From positions 158,718 to 222,717 of the forward strand of contig NZ_VHLG01000007.1 in the NCBI RefSeq assembly GCF_006516955.1: 64,000 bases of DNA. Direction: 5' to 3'. The position numbers were made by a program, and so were the translations under genes. Origin of the DNA: Martelella alba (lineage in GTDB: Bacteria; Pseudomonadota; Alphaproteobacteria; Rhizobiales; Rhizobiaceae). This document shows, piece after piece, positions 11,918 through 21,656 of this stretch (position 1 is its first letter; each line of letters opens with the position of its first letter). The notes beneath the pieces were generated by a model that was given only the letters and a program-made list of their open reading frames with translations, was not told the origin of the DNA and made no database searches.

Positions 11918-13491
11918 GCCTTGTCGGGAAGTTTGCAACAGTCGGCGGCGCCACCTTCGCCAGTCGGCTTTTCGGCTTTGCCCGCGAAACGCTGATGGCC
12001 GCCGCGCTTGGCGCCGGGCCGATGGCGGATGTGTTCTACGCCGCCTTCCGCTTCCCCAACCTGTTCCGCCGCCTGTTTGCCGAAGGTGCGTTCAACGCAG
12101 CCTTCGTACCGCTGTTTTCCAAGGAGATTGAGGAAAACGGCATGGAGGGCGCCAAGCGCTTTGCCGAACAGGTGTTCGGCGTGCTGTTTTCGGCGCTGTT
12201 TCTGATCACGCTGGTGATGGAACTGGCCATGCCGCTTCTGGTGCGCTTCATCATTGCACCGGGCTTCGTCGGCGACGACATGAAGTTTGACATGGCGGTT
12301 CGCCTGTCGGCGATCATGTTCCCCTATCTGATCTGCATGTCGCTGCTGGCGATGATGAGCGGCATGCTGAACTCCATGCATCGCTATTTTGCCGCAGCGA
12401 TTGCGCCGATCTTCCTCAATGTCGTGTTGATCGGCGTTCTCGCTATCGGGCTGTGGCGCGGCTCGATGCCGGCAGAAATGGCCAGTCTTCTCGCCTGGGG
12501 CGTGCTTGTCGCCGGGCTGCTCCAGCTTCTCGTCGTCTATGTTGATGTACGGCGCGCCGGTATCCGTTTCGGCTTCATGCTGCCGAAGATGACGCCGAAG
12601 ATCAAACGCCTGCTGGCGCTTGCCGTGCCCGCAGCGGTGACCGGCGGCGTCATCCAGATCAATCAGATCATCGGTCAGGCTGTCGCTTCCGGCAAGGGTG
12701 GGGCGATTGCAGCGCTGCAATATTCCGACCGGCTCTATCAGTTGCCGCTGGGCGTGGTCGGTGTGGCTGGCGGTGTCGTGCTGCTGCCGGAACTGTCCCG
12801 CGCGCTGAAGGCCGGCAATGACAAGGAAGCCTCCTATGTGCAGAACCGCACGATCGAATTCGTGCTGTTCCTGACGCTTCCGGCTGCCCTTGGGCTGATG
12901 GTGATTGCGCCGGAAATCACACGCGTGCTTTACGAGCGCGGCGCTTTCGGACCTCAGACCACGGCGCTGGTCGCTTCGATCATGACGGTCTATGCCTTCG
13001 GTCTGCCGGCTTTCGCGCTGACCAAGGCGCTGCAACCGGCCTTTTATGCGCGCGAGAACACCAAATTGCCGATGCGCTTCACGCTGATTGCCGTGGTGAT
13101 CAATTCCGCGCTCGCCATCTCGCTGTTTCCGATCCTTGCCGAACGCGGCATCGCCCTTGCCGAGGTGGTCTCCGGCTGGACCAATGTCGTGCTGCTTTCA
13201 GGGACGCTCATCATCAGCGGCCATCTGCGCGTTGACGCAACGCTGATGCGGCGCGGGCCGCTGATCATTGTCAGTGCGCTTGCCATGGCGGGCACGATCT
13301 GGTTTCTGGCCGATTATTTCGCTGACTGGTTCCAGCCGCAGACGCCCTTCCTCACCCAGCTTGGCGGGCTGATGCTTCTCCTTCTTGCGGCAAGTATCGT
13401 CTATTTCGGCTTGGTTCTGGCAACTGGCGGCGTCAACCGGGCGCTGCTGATGCGTGTGGTCGAGCGCAAGACGAAGAAACCACAGAACTAA
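11914..13491 (+). CDS. murJ: Lipid II flippase MurJ (MviN)
   Basis: An inner-membrane flippase of the MOP superfamily that moves lipid II to the periplasmic face for peptidoglycan synthesis. The N-terminus [20 protein letters not shown], with the [13 protein letters not shown] segment and [16 protein letters not shown], is a strong family signature. About 14 hydrophobic helices are spread over 525 residues, the usual length. It starts inside the last four bases of glnD. A hairpin followed by a T-rich stretch comes after the stop. Confidence 0.95.
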   Translation: MSLVGKFATVGGATFASRLFGFARETLMAAALGAGPMADVFYAAFRFPNLFRRLFAEGAFNAAFVPLFSKEIEENGMEGAKRFAEQVFGVLFSALFLITLVMELAMPLLVRFIIAPGFVGDDMKFDMAVRLSAIMFPYLICMSLLAMMSGMLNSMHRYFAAAIAPIFLNVVLIGVLAIGLWRGSMPAEMASLLAWGVLVAGLLQLLVVYVDVRRAGIRFGFMLPKMTPKIKRLLALAVPAAVTGGVIQINQIIGQAVASGKGGAIAALQYSDRLYQLPLGVVGVAGGVVLLPELSRALKAGNDKEASYVQNRTIEFVLFLTLPAALGLMVIAPEITRVLYERGAFGPQTTALVASIMTVYAFGLPAFALTKALQPAFYARENTKLPMRFTLIAVVINSALAISLFPILAERGIALAEVVSGWTNVVLLSGTLIISGHLRVDATLMRRGPLIIVSALAMAGTIWFLADYFADWFQPQTPFLTQLGGLMLLLLAASIVYFGLVLATGGVNRALLMRVVERKTKKPQN

Positions 13492-13505
13492 CAGTTCGGT
13501 TTGAC

Positions 13506-13545
13506 GAGCGTGCATGTTCCGTGCATAAGCGCTCTCGTTTGTTTT
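13506..13545 (+). terminator. Probable terminator after murJ
   Basis: GAGCG (13506-13510) pairs with CGCTC (13530-13534), with TGCA pairing inside the loop region, and is followed by TCGTTTGTTTT. It lies 15 bases after the murJ stop and about 45 bases before trpS. The stem has an internal bulge, so strength is uncertain. Confidence 0.4.
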
Positions 13546-13589
13546 AACCGTCAATGCCGGGCCTTCCACCCGTCCGAAAGAGAAAAAAC

Positions 13590-14651
13590 ATGAGCGAATT
13601 CAAGCCGCTTATTTTTTCCGGTGTTCAGCCCACCGGAAATCTTCACCTTGGCAACTATCTCGGCGCATTGCGCAAATTTGTTGCACTGCAGGACCAGATG
13701 GACTGCATCTACTGCGTGGTCGATATGCACGCGATTACCGCTCAACTCGTACATGAGGACCTGAAGGCCCAGACGCGCTCCATCACGGCGGCCTATCTTG
13801 CCTCTGGCATCGATCCTGAGAAACATATCGTGTTCAACCAGTCGGCCGTGCCGCAGCATGCCGAGCTTGCCTGGATCTTCAACTGCGTCGCGCGCATCGG
13901 CTGGATGAACCGGATGACCCAGTTCAAGGACAAGGCCGGCAAGGATCGTGAGGCGGCTTCGCTCGGGCTCTATGCCTATCCCTCGCTGATGGCTGCCGAT
14001 ATTCTGGTCTACCGCGCCACCCATGTGCCGGTCGGGGATGATCAGCGTCAGCATTTGGAACTGACCCGCGATATCGCGATGAAGTTCAACATGGACTTCG
14101 CCGAAAAAATCCGTGACGCCGGAAAGGGCATCGATACCACCGTCGGTGATGAGCCGGTGCATGCCTATTTCCCGATGGTCGAGCCGATCATTGATGGCCC
14201 GGCGCCGCGTGTGATGAGCCTGAAAGATGGTTCGAAGAAGATGTCGAAATCGGACCCGTCCGATCTGTCGCGCATCAACCTGACCGATGATGCCGAGACG
14301 GTGGCTCGCAAGATCCGCAAGGCCAAGACCGACCCTGATGCGTTGCCGAGCGAAACTGATGGTCTGAAGGGTCGGCCGGAAGCCGATAATCTCGTCGGTA
14401 TCTATGCAGCCCTTGCTGATCGCACCAAAGCGGATGTTCTGGCGGAATTCGGCGGTCAGCAGTTCTCGGTCTTCAAGCCAGCTCTGGCCGAGCTCGCCGT
14501 GGAGGTCCTGTCGCCGATCAATGCAGAGATGCGCCGCCTGCTTGACGATCCGGCCCATATTGATGCCGTCCTGAAGGACGGAGCAGGCCGTGCCCGCGCG
14601 ATTGCCGAGCGTACCATGAAGGACGTTCACGAGATCGTCGGCCTTCTTTAG
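13590..14651 (+). CDS. trpS: Tryptophanyl-tRNA synthetase
   Basis: A class Ic synthetase that charges tRNA-Trp. The ATP-binding HIGH-type motif appears as [10 protein letters not shown] and the KMSKS loop as [19 protein letters not shown] at the N-terminus is typical. The ATG at 13590 (MSEFKPLIF) is preferred over one 36 bases upstream because it matches the family start and has an AAAGAG sequence before it. The 353-residue length is normal. The same-strand gene usp follows after 359 bases that are occupied by a repeat element. Confidence 0.96.
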   Translation: MSEFKPLIFSGVQPTGNLHLGNYLGALRKFVALQDQMDCIYCVVDMHAITAQLVHEDLKAQTRSITAAYLASGIDPEKHIVFNQSAVPQHAELAWIFNCVARIGWMNRMTQFKDKAGKDREAASLGLYAYPSLMAADILVYRATHVPVGDDQRQHLELTRDIAMKFNMDFAEKIRDAGKGIDTTVGDEPVHAYFPMVEPIIDGPAPRVMSLKDGSKKMSKSDPSDLSRINLTDDAETVARKIRKAKTDPDALPSETDGLKGRPEADNLVGIYAALADRTKADVLAEFGGQQFSVFKPALAELAVEVLSPINAEMRRLLDDPAHIDAVLKDGAGRARAIAERTMKDVHEIVGLL

Positions 14652-14659
14652 GACGGGGA

Positions 14660-14900
14660 AAGGCGGTGTCAGCCGCCTCAGACTGTTGGCAAGGTCATTC
14701 AGCTTGTCTGTTTTGGGGGTAACCACCTCTCCATCGTCATCCCCGTGCTTGTCACGGGGATCCATATTCTTAAGGATTTTATTAAGTTAAGTCCTTCGCC
14801 GTGCGGACACGCGTCGGCTGGATGCCTGTGGACCAAGCACAGGCTTGACGCTAGAGAAGGGGATAGGGTTTGTCAGCAATCTGAGACGGTGTCCGCCGCC
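14660..14900. repeat. Mosaic intergenic repeat, copy A (most complete, + orientation)
   Basis: It begins with a hairpin (AGGCGG/CCGCCT, 14661-14678) and box CTCAGACTGTTGGCAAG (14677-14693). Next comes palindrome 1 (TCCCCGTG 14740-14747 with CACGGGGA 14753-14760), a middle segment containing CCTTCGCCGTGCGG, and palindrome 2 (GCCTGTG 14824-14830 with CACAGGC 14838-14844). It ends with the box in inverse orientation (14869-14885, reading CTCAGATTGCTGACAAA on the - strand) and a weaker GC hairpin. It fills the trpS-usp gap. Related copies lie near 29.4, 46.4 and 56.4 kb. Short open frames here are not genes. Confidence 0.8.
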
Positions 14901-15010
14901 CTTCTTTATTGCTGCGGGCGTGGAATGGTTCTGGTCTGCCAAGCCGTGCTATGTTGCGCGTGGTTGGCCGGTTGGGTTCATTTCATTTCCGGCAGATGGA
15001 GATTTTGAGA

Positions 15011-15502
15011 ATGGTTTCCAAGCGTCTTTCCGGCGAGGCCGGTCACCGACGAAAATTCGTTGCGATCGTCGATGGCACGCCCGAATGCAATCTGGCTGTT
15101 CGCTATGCTGCCAGGCGGGCGAAGAATTCCAATGGCGGCCTGGTGCTGCTGTTCGTTATTCCGCAACATGAGATGCAGCAATGGATCGGTGTGCAGGAAT
15201 ATATGCGCGCCGAGGCCCGTGAGGAGGCTGAACTCACCGTCTCCAAGGCGGCAGAAGATGTGCGGGCGAGTATCGGCATTGAAGCAGAAATCGTGGTGCG
15301 TGAGGGCAGTGTTGCCGAGGAAATCAATGCCGTGATCGAAGATGACCGCGACATTGCCATTCTCGTTCTGGCTGCCGGTTCAGCCAAGGAAGGGCCGGGA
15401 CCGCTGGTTTCGCTTCTTGCCGGTCGCGGCAAGGCTTTCTCGATCCCGGTCACAGTGCTGCCGGACGGGTTGAGCGTGGCCGATATTGATGCGCTTTGTT
15501 AA
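15011..15502 (+). CDS. Universal stress protein family protein
   Basis: A UspA-fold cytosolic protein of 163 residues; members bind ATP or other adenine nucleotides and help survival under stress. The fold is recognisable from the N-terminal strand KFVAIVDGTPECNLAVRYAARRAK, a glycine-poor central part, and the C-terminal VSLLAG..FSIPVTVLP strand. The usual ATP motif G-x2-G-x9-G-S/T is degenerate (AAGSAKEGPGPLVSLL), so nucleotide binding is uncertain. The ATG at 15011 is chosen for a GGAG sequence upstream; the frame opens earlier inside the repeat. The position after trpS and before nfuA is common in rhizobia. Confidence 0.85.
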   Translation: MVSKRLSGEAGHRRKFVAIVDGTPECNLAVRYAARRAKNSNGGLVLLFVIPQHEMQQWIGVQEYMRAEAREEAELTVSKAAEDVRASIGIEAEIVVREGSVAEEINAVIEDDRDIAILVLAAGSAKEGPGPLVSLLAGRGKAFSIPVTVLPDGLSVADIDALC

Positions 15503-15644
15503 GCGCTCTCTTGAAAGCCAAAGCGCTGACGCCTAGCTTCTCGCAATAGAATGATTCACCGCGGCACGACCTTGAACCGTGCCTCAGCGAAACAGCCCTT
15601 ATCCCGTGGCCTTGCGCCCGACCGGGGCGACGATGGAGACGAAC

Positions 15645-16208
15645 ATGTTCATCCAGACCGAAACCACGCCAAATCCCGCGACCCTGAAATTTCTTCCGGG
15701 CAAAATCGTGCTGGAACGCGGCAATGCCGAATTCCGCTCGGCAGATGATGCGATTATCTCGCCGCTGGCGACTAGGCTTTTTGCCGTTCCCGGTGTTGAA
15801 GGGGTGATGTTCGGCTATGATTTCGTTTCCGTAACCCGCGGTGATCAGGAATGGCAGCATCTGAAGCCCGCCATTCTCGGCGCGATCATGGAGCATTTCA
15901 TGTCCGGTGCGCCAACCATGGCAGGCGAAGCCTCGCATGAGGATCTCGATACCGGCGAGGAATTTTTCGATGCCGGCGACGAGACCATTGTCGCCACCAT
16001 CAAGGAACTGCTGGAAACCCGCGTTCGCCCGGCCGTGGCGCAGGATGGCGGCGATATCACCTTCCGCGGCTATCGCGAGGGCACGGTGTTTCTCAACATG
16101 AAGGGCGCATGCTCCGGCTGCCCGTCCTCCACCGCGACGCTGAAGCATGGCGTGCAGAACCTGCTGCATCATTTTGTGCCCGAGGTTGAGCATGTCGAGG
16201 CCGTATGA
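15645..16208 (+). CDS. nfuA: NfuA-type Fe-S scaffold/carrier protein
   Basis: It accepts or transfers Fe-S clusters to apoproteins. Residues 1-90 form the Nfu N-terminal domain (MFIQTETTPNPATLKFLPGK is its standard opening) and residues 105-187 the NifU C-terminal domain with the cluster ligands in GACSGCPSSTATLKHG (CxxC). At 187 residues it has the normal length. The start at 15645 has GGAG six bases upstream; an ATG 12 bases earlier is possible but lacks such a site. It is followed closely by tsaB on the same strand. Confidence 0.93.
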   Translation: MFIQTETTPNPATLKFLPGKIVLERGNAEFRSADDAIISPLATRLFAVPGVEGVMFGYDFVSVTRGDQEWQHLKPAILGAIMEHFMSGAPTMAGEASHEDLDTGEEFFDAGDETIVATIKELLETRVRPAVAQDGGDITFRGYREGTVFLNMKGACSGCPSSTATLKHGVQNLLHHFVPEVEHVEAV

Positions 16209-16229
16209 CCTGATGACAGGGCGCCGCAT

Positions 16230-16883
16230 ATGATCATTCTGGCCATCGAAACGGCGGGCGCTGATTGTGCCGCCTGCCTTTTTGACAGCAATGGCGAGCG
16301 CCTTCTGGCAGCCGTGAGCGAAACCATCGGCAAGGGTCACGCCGAAAGGCTGATGACGATGATCGACGAGGTGGTGCAAGCCAGCGGCCTGCCTTTGTCG
16401 GCGGTTAACAGAATTGCTGTTAATATTGGTCCCGGTTCCTTTACCGGCATCCGTGTCGGCGTGGCGACCGCGCGGGCGCTGGCGCTGGCGCTTGACGTTG
16501 AATGCGTCGGTGTGACGACGCTTGATGTTTTCGCGCGGCAGTCTCACAGCCAGACGGCGGGCCGCAATGTTTTGATCACGATGGATGCCAAACGCGGTGA
16601 AGCCTATTGTGCGCTTTATGATGGCAAGGGGCATTTGCGTCTTGCACCTGCCGCTTATGCCTATGACGCGCTGGCGGGGCTTGCCGGTGAGCATGACGCG
16701 GTGATTGCCGGGTCCGGCGGGATAGCAGCGGGGCTTGATCATATTGTGCCGCTTGCTGGCGTCCGGGTCGAAACCATTGCTGCGCTGGCTGCGGAAATGG
16801 CTGCCGGTAACGCGGTGTCGCCGCTTTATCTGCGCGCGCCTGATGCCAAGCCGCAGGGTGGTTTCAAGGTGGCGCGGGCGTGA
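16230..16883 (+). CDS. tsaB: tRNA threonylcarbamoyladenosine protein TsaB
   Basis: An ASKHA-fold partner of TsaD that is needed for the t6A37 modification of ANN-decoding tRNAs. The N-terminus MIILAIETAG and the segment NIGPGSFTGIRVGVATARAL are diagnostic. At 217 residues it is a usual length. The stop overlaps the GTG start of rimI by four bases, so the two are coupled. It is not TsaD, which would be longer and carry an HxxxH metal site. Confidence 0.93.
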   Translation: MIILAIETAGADCAACLFDSNGERLLAAVSETIGKGHAERLMTMIDEVVQASGLPLSAVNRIAVNIGPGSFTGIRVGVATARALALALDVECVGVTTLDVFARQSHSQTAGRNVLITMDAKRGEAYCALYDGKGHLRLAPAAYAYDALAGLAGEHDAVIAGSGGIAAGLDHIVPLAGVRVETIAALAAEMAAGNAVSPLYLRAPDAKPQGGFKVARA

Positions 16884-17380
16884 CTGGCATGGCAGGGTTT
16901 TTCCGGCGTAACCCTGAATTCGAGGTGTCTGCGCTGACGGGTGACGAACTGGAAGCGGCAGCCGATCTGCATCACGCTCGCTTCTTCCATCCCTGGAGCG
17001 CTGACGAGATCCACAATCTTTTGAGCCAGGCTCCCGTCTTCGGCTTTGTCATGCACCAGACCAATGCCTGGATCGGTTCGCCGCTGGCAGGCTTCGTGCT
17101 GGCGCGTGCCGTGGCGGATGAGGCCGAAATCCTGACAATTTGTGTGGCCGAGGGGTTTTCGCGCGCGGGGATCGGCTGGCGGCTGATGGTTGCGGCCCTG
17201 CAGGAAGCGGGGGTGAGAGGCGCTGAATTCATGCTGCTGGAAGTGGACGCGATCAACCAGCCGGCGATCGGCCTTTACCGCAAGCTTGGTTTTGTTGAGG
17301 TCGGGCGGCGCAAGGCCTATTATGCCCATGAGGATGGCAGCCGGTCGAGTGCGCTTGTTATGCGGCGGGAACTGGGCTAG
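16880..17380 (+). CDS. rimI: Ribosomal protein S18 N-acetyltransferase family (RimI)
   Basis: A GNAT-fold acetyltransferase of 166 residues. The acetyl-CoA loop appears as VAEGFSRAGIGWRLM, and the C-terminal GLYRKLGFVEVGRRKAYY is typical of RimI. Start is GTG at 16880 overlapping the tsaB stop; an in-frame ATG follows three codons later. The pairing with tsaB is widespread, and RimI acetylates ribosomal S18 in Escherichia coli; the exact substrate here is inferred. In several rhizobia, from memory, fur follows; here a palindromic repeat begins at the stop codon. Confidence 0.88.
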   Translation: MTGMAGFFRRNPEFEVSALTGDELEAAADLHHARFFHPWSADEIHNLLSQAPVFGFVMHQTNAWIGSPLAGFVLARAVADEAEILTICVAEGFSRAGIGWRLMVAALQEAGVRGAEFMLLEVDAINQPAIGLYRKLGFVEVGRRKAYYAHEDGSRSSALVMRRELG

Positions 17381-17429
17381 AGCATCGGGCGAAAACGTGG
17401 ACACCGGATTTCGCGAAAGCGCGATGCGC
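17379..17429. repeat. Short palindromic repeat (GGGCGAAAACG family), copy 1
   Basis: A nested inverted repeat: GCATCG (17382-17387) with CGATGC (17422-17427), and inside it GCGAAA (17389-17394) with TTTCGC (17409-17414). It starts at the rimI stop codon. The stretch GCATCGGGCGAAAACG recurs exactly at 22973-22988. Such elements are common between genes in Rhizobiales. Confidence 0.75.
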
Positions 17430-17474
17430 CGGGCGGCTCCACTGCCGGTGCAGGGCTTTGGAAATGTAAAGCCG

Positions 17475-18260
17475 ATGAAATATCTTCGCTACAGCTATGT
17501 CACGCTTGCGCTGTTTCTCGCCACCATCCTGTTGGCTCCCGTGCAGCTCCTCTGTCTCTGGCGTGGCTGGCCTCTGGCGCGCAAGCTGCCGCGCTACTGG
17601 CACATGGTCGCCTGTTTCGTGCTTGGTATCCGCATTCATGTGCATGGTGCGCCGGATAAGCGCCGCCCGCTGCTGCTATCGTCCAACCACACCTCCTGGC
17701 TTGATATCGTCGTGCTGGGCCGGGTCGCCGATCTTGCCTTCATCGCCAAGTCGGAAGTGCGCGACTGGCCGGTCTTCGGCCTGTTTGCCCGGCTGCAGAA
17801 TTCGGTTTTTATCGAACGTGCCGACCGGCGCGGAACGGGCGATCAGGTCAACACCATTGCAGAACGGCTTGTCGGCGGTGAGATCATCGTACTGTTTCCC
17901 GAAGGCACGACCTCGGATGGCAACCGGCTGTTGCCGCTGAAATATTCGCTGTTCGGCGCGGCTTCGTCCGCGGTACCCTTTTCGCCTTCGGGCAGCGTCT
18001 ATGTGCAGCCGGTCGCTGTTGCCTATACCGGCATAGGCGGTCTGCCCATGGGCCGCGCTCTCAGGCCGGTGATTGCCTGGCCAGGCGATGTCGAGATGCT
18101 GCCTTCGCTTGCCGGTGTCATCCGGGCCGGTAATTTCGACATTGATGTCTGTTTCGGAGAAAGCGTGGAGTTTAGCGCAGAGACAAAGCGCAAGCAGGCC
18201 GCTGCCGAGGTCGAGGCACGTATGCGCGCTTTGCTTTCTGAGCAGCTTCGCGGGCGTTGA
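17475..18260 (+). CDS. plsC: 1-acyl-sn-glycerol-3-phosphate acyltransferase
   Basis: It acylates lysophosphatidic acid to phosphatidic acid at the inner membrane. The catalytic HX4D motif is NHTSWLD and the glycerophosphate-binding motif is FPEGTTSDG. One N-terminal hydrophobic segment (LALFLATILLAPVQLLCLW) anchors it. The ATG at 17475 (MKYLRYSY) gives 261 residues and matches the family; the open frame runs back through the repeat and is not coding there. The same-strand gene miaB follows after 84 bases. Confidence 0.92.
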   Translation: MKYLRYSYVTLALFLATILLAPVQLLCLWRGWPLARKLPRYWHMVACFVLGIRIHVHGAPDKRRPLLLSSNHTSWLDIVVLGRVADLAFIAKSEVRDWPVFGLFARLQNSVFIERADRRGTGDQVNTIAERLVGGEIIVLFPEGTTSDGNRLLPLKYSLFGAASSAVPFSPSGSVYVQPVAVAYTGIGGLPMGRALRPVIAWPGDVEMLPSLAGVIRAGNFDIDVCFGESVEFSAETKRKQAAAEVEARMRALLSEQLRGR

Positions 18261-18344
18261 ACCGGATATTTTTGCTCATAAAAGCGTTCAAATGGGCGCA
18301 TTTTCCGTTTTTCATGCGCTTCAAAGCAGGTTAAAAGGCCCGCC

Positions 18345-19733
18345 ATGAGGCAAGAGACCATTGGAACGACAGATATGACGGCATCGGCAACGGACAATCA
18401 GCGCAAGGTTTTCATCAAGACCTATGGCTGCCAGATGAATGTCTATGATTCCGAGCGGATGGGCGAGGCGCTGGCCAGCGATGGATATCAGCCGACCGAA
18501 AACATGGACGATGCCGATCTGGTGCTGCTGAACACCTGCCATATCCGTGAAAAGGCCGCCGAAAAGGTCTATTCCGCTTTGGGCCGTCTGCGTGACATGA
18601 AGCGTGAGCGTGCCAGAGAAGGCCGTGAAATGCTGATCGGCGTTGCCGGTTGCGTTGCCCAGGCGGAAGGCGAGGAGATCCTGCGCCGGGTGCCGGATGT
18701 CAATGTGGTCATCGGCCCGCAGACCTATCACCGGCTTCCCGAGGCGCTGAAGCGGGCCAAGGCCGGTGAGCGCGTGGTTGATACCGACTATGCGGTCGAG
18801 GACAAGTTCGACTATCTGCCGAAGAAGGAACGCGGCTACCGGCCAAAAAATGTTTCGGCCTTTCTCACCGTGCAGGAGGGCTGCGACAAGTTCTGCACCT
18901 TCTGCGTCGTGCCTTATACGCGGGGTGCGGAAGTTTCACGTTCGCGCAACCAGATCGTCGATGAAGCGCACCGGCTGGTCGAAAATGGCGTCAGCGAAAT
19001 CACGCTACTGGGCCAGAACGTCAATGCATGGCATGGCAGCGGACCCGATGGCGCCGATTGGGGGCTTGGTGATCTCCTGTTCCATCTGGCTGATATCGAG
19101 GGTATCAAGAGGCTGCGTTATACAACCAGCCATCCGCGCGACATGGATGACCGGCTGATGGCTGCTCATCGCGATCTGCCCAAGCTGATGCCCTATCTGC
19201 ATCTTCCCGTTCAGGCCGGCTCCGACCGCATCCTGAAAGCGATGAACCGCAAGCATACGGCGGAGGAATATCTGGCCCTGATCGGCCGCATTCGCGCGGT
19301 CCGGCCTGATATCGCTATGTCGGGTGATTTCATCGTCGGGTTTCCCGGCGAAACCGAAGAGGATTTCCAGGCAACGCTCGATCTGGTCGAAAAACTCCGC
19401 TATGCGCAGGCCTTCTCGTTCAAATATTCCACGCGCCCGGGAACGCCGGGTGCCGAGCTTGAAGATCAGGTGCCCGAAGACGTCAAGACCGAGCGGCTGG
19501 CCCGGCTTCAGGCGCTTCTGACCCGTCATCAGCGTGAATTTGCAGCCTCCTGCGTCGGCCGTGAAATGGATATCCTTCTGGAAAAGCCGGGCCGGGAAGC
19601 AGGTCAGCTGATCGGCCGCTCGCCCTGGCTGCAATCGGTCGTGATCGCGGGCGGCGATGCTGCGATCGGCGATATGGTGCGGGTGCGCATTACGTCTGCC
19701 GGCCCGAACAGCCTTGCCGCTGATCGGCTTTGA
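18345..19733 (+). CDS. miaB: tRNA-2-methylthio-N6-dimethylallyladenosine synthase MiaB
   Basis: A radical SAM methylthiotransferase that adds a 2-methylthio group to i6A37 of tRNAs. The N-terminal UPF0004 domain holds the auxiliary cluster ligands C29, C65 and C102 (YGCQMN, NTCHIR, AGCVAQ); the radical SAM cluster is C179, C183, C186 (GCDKFCTFC); a TRAM domain closes the protein. At 462 residues it is full length. The ATG at 18345 has AAGG upstream; an in-frame ATG at 18375 is possible. It is followed by phoH and ybeY, a frequent linkage. Confidence 0.96.
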   Translation: MRQETIGTTDMTASATDNQRKVFIKTYGCQMNVYDSERMGEALASDGYQPTENMDDADLVLLNTCHIREKAAEKVYSALGRLRDMKRERAREGREMLIGVAGCVAQAEGEEILRRVPDVNVVIGPQTYHRLPEALKRAKAGERVVDTDYAVEDKFDYLPKKERGYRPKNVSAFLTVQEGCDKFCTFCVVPYTRGAEVSRSRNQIVDEAHRLVENGVSEITLLGQNVNAWHGSGPDGADWGLGDLLFHLADIEGIKRLRYTTSHPRDMDDRLMAAHRDLPKLMPYLHLPVQAGSDRILKAMNRKHTAEEYLALIGRIRAVRPDIAMSGDFIVGFPGETEEDFQATLDLVEKLRYAQAFSFKYSTRPGTPGAELEDQVPEDVKTERLARLQALLTRHQREFAASCVGREMDILLEKPGREAGQLIGRSPWLQSVVIAGGDAAIGDMVRVRITSAGPNSLAADRL

Positions 19734-20015
19734 TTTTGTGACACCACGATGAAAAGCGTGTGGCGAAAGACAAATCGCTTCACAAATCGACGGATCGCGT
19801 TTAGCCTTTATTCATGAAGCTTGGCGACCTCAAAGAGACTCAGTCAGTTCAGCGGCAAAGATGTTCAAGGGCCGACCGGCTTCGCATGTTCCATGCAGAT
19901 ATGGTTGTTTCAACGGATCGGTATGCATGTCGACCGGACGGGCATTTTGCTGCGCACCGTCTTGTGATGTGCCGCCCTAACAGCGCGAAGTCTGTTCGTT
20001 CGCCAGCAGAGGCAT

Positions 20016-21134
20016 ATGAACGCTTCGGTGTCGATCAAAGGTGTCGTCGTCTTTTCTCAGGAGCTTGACCGCTTGAACGTAACAGAACTGGTTGCCGAAA
20101 CCGCGCAGGGCGCGCGTCCCAACACCAAGGAAGAGGCGAGTCATTTCGTCCTTACTTTTGAGAACAACCGCTATGCCAGCGAGTTGTTCGGTCAGTTCGA
20201 TGAACATCTGAAAATGCTGGAAGACAGGCTGAAGGTCAAAGCCATGCCACGCGGTAATTCCGTGGCGCTGAGCGGGGACACGGCCGCAACCTATCAGGCC
20301 CGCCGGGCGCTTGATTTTCTTTACAGCCAGCTTCTGAATGGCGGTCATGTGGAAAAATCCGATGTTGAAGGCGCGATCCGAATGGCTGTTGCCGCCGATG
20401 ATCAGCTGAGCCTGCCGACGCTGGAGCGCAAGGCGAAGCTGTCCATGTCGCAGATTTCGACGCGCAAGAAATCAATTGCGGCCCGCACGCCGGCACAGGA
20501 TGCCTATATTCGTGCGCTGGAGCGCAATGAGCTTGTCTTTGGCGTCGGTCCCGCCGGCACAGGTAAAACCTATCTGGCGGTTGCCTATGCGGCGCAGCTG
20601 CTGGAGCGCGGCGTGGTCAACAAGATCATCCTGTCGCGTCCGGCGGTTGAGGCGGGCGAGCGTCTCGGCTTTCTGCCCGGTGATATGAAGGAGAAGGTCG
20701 ATCCCTATCTCCGTCCGCTTTATGATGCGCTTTATGATATGATGCCGGGCGACAAGGTCGAGCGCGCTATTACCGCCGGTGTCATCGAGATTGCACCGCT
20801 CGCCTTCATGCGCGGGCGCACGCTGGCCAATGCGGCCGTCATTCTCGATGAGGCGCAGAACACGACATCGATGCAGATGAAGATGTTCCTGACCCGTCTC
20901 GGCGAGAATTCGCGGATGATCATTACGGGCGATCCGAGCCAGATCGACCTGCCGCGCGGCGTCAAATCCGGTCTGGTCGAGGCGCTCGGGATCCTCAAGG
21001 GCGTGGAAAGCATTTCGATCATCCGCTTTACCGATACGGATGTGGTGCGTCATCCGCTGGTGGCGCGCATCGTCGCCGCCTATGACGGCGAGAGCCGCAC
21101 CGCCGGTGAAGCCAGCGAGGCCAGCGACGCCTGA
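20016..21134 (+). CDS. phoH: PhoH-like ATPase (PhoL/YbeZ type)
   Basis: A P-loop ATPase of the PhoH family linked to RNA metabolism and usually encoded beside the 16S rRNA processing protein YbeY. Walker A is GPAGTGKT at residues 178-185 and Walker B VILDEAQN. At 372 residues with the ATG at 20016 (AGAGG upstream) it is slightly longer than many relatives; a TTG at 20073 would give 353 residues and is a real alternative. The gap to miaB (282 bases) is long enough for a promoter. The stop and the ybeY start share one base. Confidence 0.92.
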   Translation: MNASVSIKGVVVFSQELDRLNVTELVAETAQGARPNTKEEASHFVLTFENNRYASELFGQFDEHLKMLEDRLKVKAMPRGNSVALSGDTAATYQARRALDFLYSQLLNGGHVEKSDVEGAIRMAVAADDQLSLPTLERKAKLSMSQISTRKKSIAARTPAQDAYIRALERNELVFGVGPAGTGKTYLAVAYAAQLLERGVVNKIILSRPAVEAGERLGFLPGDMKEKVDPYLRPLYDALYDMMPGDKVERAITAGVIEIAPLAFMRGRTLANAAVILDEAQNTTSMQMKMFLTRLGENSRMIITGDPSQIDLPRGVKSGLVEALGILKGVESISIIRFTDTDVVRHPLVARIVAAYDGESRTAGEASEASDA

Positions 21135-21643
21135 TGATGGCAGAATTCGATTATCAGATCACTGTCGAGGACGACGCGTGGGACAATATCGCTGACCTCG
21201 AAACCCTGGTTTACAGGGCGGTGGGAGCGGCGGCGGATCTGCTCGCGAAAGAGGAGGGGCAGCCCTTCTTCGAGCCGGAGGCGGAGCTGTCGCTTGTCTT
21301 TACGGATGATAAGACGATACGCACGATCAACGCGGAATGGCGCGATATGGACAAGGCAACGAATGTCCTGTCCTTTCCGGCCTTTCCGATTGCGCCCGGC
21401 GACATGCCGGGGCCGATGCTCGGCGATATCGTGGTGGCCTATGAAACGGTCAAACGCGAGGCGGAGGCGCTGGAAAAGCCCTTCGAGGAACACCTGACCC
21501 ATCTTCTGGTGCATGGATTTCTGCATCTTTTGGGCTATGATCATATAGAAAACACCGATGCGGAGCTCATGGAAGGACTTGAGACTCGCATTTTGGCCAC
21601 ACTTAACCTATCTGATCCTTATCAGGGTAGTGACCCGGTTTAA
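21134..21643 (+). CDS. ybeY: Endoribonuclease YbeY
   Basis: A metal-dependent single-strand endoribonuclease for 16S rRNA 3' maturation and ribosome quality control. The zinc site is the classic HGFLHLLGYDH near residues 131-141. At 169 residues it has the usual length. The start overlaps the phoH stop by one base (TGATG), and a second ATG follows immediately. corC starts 13 bases after its stop, so phoH-ybeY-corC form one unit. Confidence 0.95.
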   Translation: MMAEFDYQITVEDDAWDNIADLETLVYRAVGAAADLLAKEEGQPFFEPEAELSLVFTDDKTIRTINAEWRDMDKATNVLSFPAFPIAPGDMPGPMLGDIVVAYETVKREAEALEKPFEEHLTHLLVHGFLHLLGYDHIENTDAELMEGLETRILATLNLSDPYQGSDPV

Positions 21644-21656
21644 CACCTAAGGAAAG

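Noticed and set aside
11737..13035. Long open frame antisense to murJ
   Set aside because: A His/Gln/Arg-rich translation typical of a shadow frame; murJ is clear on the other strand.
15450..16742. Long open frame antisense to nfuA and tsaB
   Set aside because: Crosses two well-supported genes and their gap; no motif.
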